A DNA stretch of 64,000 bases from Chloroflexota bacterium. GTDB taxonomy: Bacteria > Chloroflexota > Anaerolineae > Aggregatilineales > Phototrophicaceae. The position numbers and the translations under genes were made by a program. Each line of letters starts with the position of its first letter. Within the stretch, counting starts at the first letter, position 1. The notes below the pieces were generated by a model. It did no database searches, was not told the origin of the DNA, and worked only from the letters and a program-made list of their open reading frames with translations. Below, in pieces: positions 61,607 to 64,000 of this stretch. Location: positions 1 through 64,000 of the forward strand of contig JAIUNI010000007.1 in NCBI GenBank assembly GCA_020161935.1, in the 5' to 3' direction.

Positions 61607-61972
61607 TTACAACTCCGGCAGTTCGAACGAACCGTCGGCTTTTGGCGGGAACGCAACCACCTTCACCACCGCTTCGACATTGATCGCGCCGTAAATGTGC
61701 GGGAACAACTTATCGTTCCCCACTTCCGGCTGTCCGGTCACGGGGTTAATCGGCCCTTCCCACTTTAACGGCGCTTGCACCTGCTCGGTATCCATCACCA
61801 GCAGCACCAGATTCGTCTGCCCACGATAAAAATTATTCGCGACGGGCAGCACCTGTTCGCGGGTTGAGCAGTGAATGAAACCCTCTTTCGCCAGTGACGG
61901 CGCGGTATAAGTGCCATTTTCCAGAGCCGTTTCCCATTCCGGTAACGAGGTAATGTGCAGAATCGTTGACAT
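61607..61972 (-). CDS. DUF952 domain protein
   Basis: A 121-residue protein matching the DUF952 pattern: ILHITSLPEWETALENGTY at the start, EGFIHCSTREQV in the middle, and FPHIYGAINVEAV near the end. The fold is related to ADP-ribosyltransferases, but its biochemical role is unknown. It begins 1 bp after the stop of the phosphotransferase gene on the minus strand, so the two are likely co-transcribed. Confidence 0.85.
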   Translation of the reverse strand: MSTILHITSLPEWETALENGTYTAPSLAKEGFIHCSTREQVLPVANNFYRGQTNLVLLVMDTEQVQAPLKWEGPINPVTGQPEVGNDKLFPHIYGAINVEAVVKVVAFPPKADGSFELPEL

Positions 61973-61973
61973 T

Positions 61974-62978
61974 TTATAACCGTCCAGTTTGCAAGAAACG
62001 CTTCAAATCTTCCGTCCGTCCCGCGATCACTTCCGCCGCGTGTTCCCGAACGCGCGGGTTATGCAGATGTCCCGCTTGCCACAAGCACGAGGCCAACAGC
62101 CGCGCCGCCATAAATGCCTCTAGGTCATGGTCAAAGTTGGGCGGCAGCGCCCGTACCGCGCTGTACCCCGCCAGCCACGCCTCGCGCAGCGCCGGATAGC
62201 GGCTCTCGGCTTTGAACAGCAGCAGTGTGGGCGACAAATCGTAGAGAAAGTAACCCCAACTCAAGTCGTCGAAGTCAATCGCCGCCACACCCGACTCGGT
62301 GAATAGGAAGTTCTTCGGCAGGAAGTCCGCGTGGATCACCCCGAACGCATCCGGCAGCGCGTCGAGTTCATGAAAAACGTTTTGCACTTCCGCTTCAATC
62401 TCCCCGAACACGGCCTTCTGGTCGGCGGTAAAAATCCGTGCGCCCTCACCGGGATTATAGGGCGACTGCTCACCAAAAAAACCCTCCCAATCCAGTGTGG
62501 GGCGTGTGAAGTTTTCAGGTGGTTGATGGGCAGCAGCGAATTCATGCAGCCCCGCGATGAACCCCGCCGCCCGCGACACCTCGCCCAAAGGGATTTCGCT
62601 GGTGCTGTAAAAGTGGCCTTCAATCCATTGGAACAACACGCACGGCAGCGGCTCATCCAGTGTTTCAACCATCGCTTCGGTCAGCCATTCGCCGGTCGTC
62701 GTCGCGACAGGATGCGGCACTTGCATCGCGCTCTGCTGGCTGATGATCGACAACCACAGCACTTCGGACTCGATCCACTCGATGCGCTTATGCCCGGGCC
62801 GGTGCATACGCAGCACAAAATGTTGACCGGAGGAAGCCGTCACTTTAAAGACGATGTTATTCAGGTAGGAAAGTAAGGTGATTTCTGCCCGGTTCAAACC
62901 GTAGCGGGGCAGTACCAACCGCGCGGCGGCGGTCAGGTGGGCAACCTGTTCGTCATACGTCAGGCTGGCAAAGGTCAT
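61974..62978 (-). CDS. Aminoglycoside phosphotransferase/choline kinase-like enzyme
   Basis: A 334-residue APH-fold kinase. The catalytic loop is GVIHADFLPKNFLF and the metal-binding DFG-equivalent is AAIDFDDLSWG. The N-lobe Lys is probably in HRPGHKRIEWIESEVLWL. Homologues phosphorylate homoserine, choline or other small alcohols; no resistance role can be inferred. The start at 62978 is fixed by GAGGG 8 nt upstream; the open frame continuing to 63083 runs through the tRNA-Gly terminator and is not coding. Confidence 0.87.
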   Translation of the reverse strand: MTFASLTYDEQVAHLTAAARLVLPRYGLNRAEITLLSYLNNIVFKVTASSGQHFVLRMHRPGHKRIEWIESEVLWLSIISQQSAMQVPHPVATTTGEWLTEAMVETLDEPLPCVLFQWIEGHFYSTSEIPLGEVSRAAGFIAGLHEFAAAHQPPENFTRPTLDWEGFFGEQSPYNPGEGARIFTADQKAVFGEIEAEVQNVFHELDALPDAFGVIHADFLPKNFLFTESGVAAIDFDDLSWGYFLYDLSPTLLLFKAESRYPALREAWLAGYSAVRALPPNFDHDLEAFMAARLLASCLWQAGHLHNPRVREHAAEVIAGRTEDLKRFLQTGRL

Positions 62979-63011
62979 GCGGATACCCTCATGTGGCTGG
63001 AAAGAGGGAAC

Positions 63012-63036
63012 AAAAAAGCCCCGACTACTCGGAGCT
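63012..63036 (-). terminator. Terminator of tRNA-Gly
   Basis: On the minus strand AGCTCCGA pairs with TCGGGGCT (8 bp, one G-U) around GTAG, followed by TTTTT. It lies 5 nt after the tRNA 3' end. Confidence 0.85.
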
Positions 63037-63041
63037 TTGTA

Positions 63042-63113
63042 AGCGGGCGACGAGATTCGAACTCGTGACATCTTCCTTGGCAAGGAAGCATTCTACCGCT
63101 GAATTACGCCCGC
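63042..63113 (-). tRNA. tRNA-Gly (anticodon GCC)
   Basis: The complete cloverleaf has acceptor GCGGGCG / CGCCCGC, anticodon stem CTTCC / GGAAG with loop TTGCCAA giving GCC, and T-loop TTCGAAT. The discriminator is T and CCA is not encoded. Its terminator follows at 63036-63012. Confidence 0.95.
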
Positions 63114-63173
63114 ACTTATGAAAACCATTATAATCGCTCGTCATCACTTTGCAAGAGTGACTTTTAAGGGACT

Positions 63174-63851
63174 TTAAAACTTATCCGTCTGGGCAGCCGT
63201 ATGCTCGAGGCGATGAATGAGCGTCTGCAAATGCACGCCGCCCAGCGAGGGCAGTTCGATGTGCGCCCCTACCCCATGCTTGCCAGCCAAACCAACCGCC
63301 CAGAAGCCGCCCGTTAGCGCCGCTTGCAAGCCCGCAAATGAGTCCTCAAACACAATCGCTTCACCCGGCAGCACGTTCAACTGCTTTGCCACCCACAGGA
63401 AAATATCCGGCGCGGGTTTGTTGTTCGGCACGGTCATGCCGTCCGCCAACACATCGAACAGCGGCAGCAAACCCAGCTTCTCGACCACCTTTTTGGCGTT
63501 CTGGCTGGATGAACCCAAGCCGACTTTAACACCCGCTGCCCGTGCTTCCTGCATAATCTCCGCCGTGCCGGGTAAGCGATCAGCCGGAGACAATTCTTGC
63601 AAATACTCGGCGAAGTAATTGTTCTTCCGATCCATCAAGGCTTGCGCCTCAACATCGGTCACGGTCTTGCCGCCCAAAAACACCTCAAGGCTGTGCCGCC
63701 GCACCAAACCCTGCATCTTTTCGTGCTGCTCCCATGTGAATGGGATACCCTCGTCCTCAGCCAGTCGCATCCACGAGTGATAATGCAGCATCGGTGTCTC
63801 CGCCAGCACACCGTCTAAATCAAAAATGAGCGCACGAATATTGAGAACCAT
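63174..63851 (-). CDS. Beta-phosphoglucomutase-like HAD hydrolase
   Basis: A 225-residue HAD-superfamily enzyme with a helical cap. Motif I is DLDGV with nucleophile Asp11 and acid Asp13, motif II is LGSSSQN, motif III is the Lys in NNKPAPDIF, and motif IV is FEDSFAG. The cap contains EKMQGLVRRHSLEVFLGG, matching the RxxSL element of beta-phosphoglucomutases, which interconvert beta-glucose 1- and 6-phosphate. A simple sugar phosphatase is the alternative. It diverges from the lipoprotein gene at the window end. Confidence 0.87.
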   Translation of the reverse strand: MVLNIRALIFDLDGVLAETPMLHYHSWMRLAEDEGIPFTWEQHEKMQGLVRRHSLEVFLGGKTVTDVEAQALMDRKNNYFAEYLQELSPADRLPGTAEIMQEARAAGVKVGLGSSSQNAKKVVEKLGLLPLFDVLADGMTVPNNKPAPDIFLWVAKQLNVLPGEAIVFEDSFAGLQAALTGGFWAVGLAGKHGVGAHIELPSLGGVHLQTLIHRLEHTAAQTDKF

Positions 63852-63887
63852 TGCTTTCCAACAGGTTTTTCTTTAGGCGAATATGGA

Positions 63888-63893
63888 TATAAT
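63888..63893 (+). promoter_or_regulatory. Candidate -10 box of the terminal lipoprotein gene
   Basis: A perfect TATAAT ends 8 nt before the ATG at 63902, which would give a leader of only one or two nucleotides. No clear -35 box is visible. Confidence 0.4.
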
Positions 63894-63901
63894 AACAGAC
63901 T

Positions 63902-64000
63902 ATGCTGCAAAACAAACACCTCATCCCAACCGTTATCGCCTTCTTAACACTGCTGCTCGCGGCATGTGATCCTTTGGCCTCCCAGCCAACCCCGGCGGTC
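63902..64000 (+). CDS. Lipoprotein, N-terminal part (runs off the window)
   Basis: The first 33 codons of a gene truncated by the window edge. Residues 1-21 form a lipoprotein signal peptide with lipobox LLAAC (Cys22), followed by a Pro/Ala/Ser-rich stretch. The rest and the function are outside the window. Confidence 0.75.
   Translation, partial: MLQNKHLIPTVIAFLTLLLAACDPLASQPTPAV

Noticed and set aside
62331..62876. Plus-strand open frame opposite the phosphotransferase gene
   Set aside because: No motif or ribosome site; the minus-strand frame has a complete kinase catalytic loop.
62979..63083. N-terminal extension of the phosphotransferase gene
   Set aside because: It reads through the tRNA-Gly terminator and part of the tRNA; a GAGGG site supports ATG 62978.

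Overview
The window is 64 kb of gene-dense chromosomal DNA, about 57% GC by eye, with no phage, plasmid or rRNA genes. The gene mix points to a Chloroflexota bacterium of the Anaerolineae type. It has exported SH3b, PPC-repeat and LamG-like proteins, Thr/Pro-rich lipoproteins, GAF-domain sensor kinases, a large MoxR/DUF58/VWA cluster, and leaders without clear Shine-Dalgarno sites beside genes that have good ones. This placement is inferred from gene content; no marker gene was compared.

Layout. 0-6.5 kb: a sulfite-oxidase-like molybdoenzyme, an FHA protein, a very large degenerate sensor/regulator fusion and an exported SH3b protein. 6.9-21.8 kb: one long same-strand block with an exported membrane protein, ABC ATPase, degenerate mini-pyrophosphatase, ABC-2 permease, Gln-rich DUF4175-like protein, MoxR AAA+ ATPase, acetyltransferase, DUF58, a GxxExxY gene between inverted repeats, and two VWA membrane proteins. 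It looks like one envelope-associated system with small genes lodged in it. 22-29 kb: TPR membrane protein, rhomboid protease, SurE and a PPC-repeat protein. 29-33 kb: a NarL-type sensor kinase, a methyltransferase and a class V aminotransferase.

32.8-35.2 kb, minus strand: aspartokinase and a translationally coupled GNAT acetyltransferase, preceded by a complete candidate transcription attenuator. It has a promoter, a 28-codon leader peptide packed with Met and Thr codons, an intrinsic terminator, and a leader segment able to pair with that terminator. This is the most notable finding. 35.2-40 kb: SH3b lipoprotein, an 850-bp repeat-rich intergenic region, MutY, a TPR membrane protein and two tRNA-Val genes.

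40.1-47.1 kb: lutB and lutC, normally adjacent lactate-oxidation genes, are separated by about 4.9 kb holding a methyltransferase and two AT-rich exported paralogues of unknown function. 47-64 kb: acyl-CoA dehydrogenase and two unknown genes, elongation factor P with Arg at its tip, SDR, OsmC, a GT39-type glycosyltransferase, CorA, an FAD oxidoreductase, a PfkB kinase, a zinc-ribbon protein, an LPG-synthase-like membrane protein, an alpha/beta hydrolase, DUF952, a phosphotransferase, tRNA-Gly, a beta-phosphoglucomutase-like HAD protein and the start of a lipoprotein gene that runs off the end.
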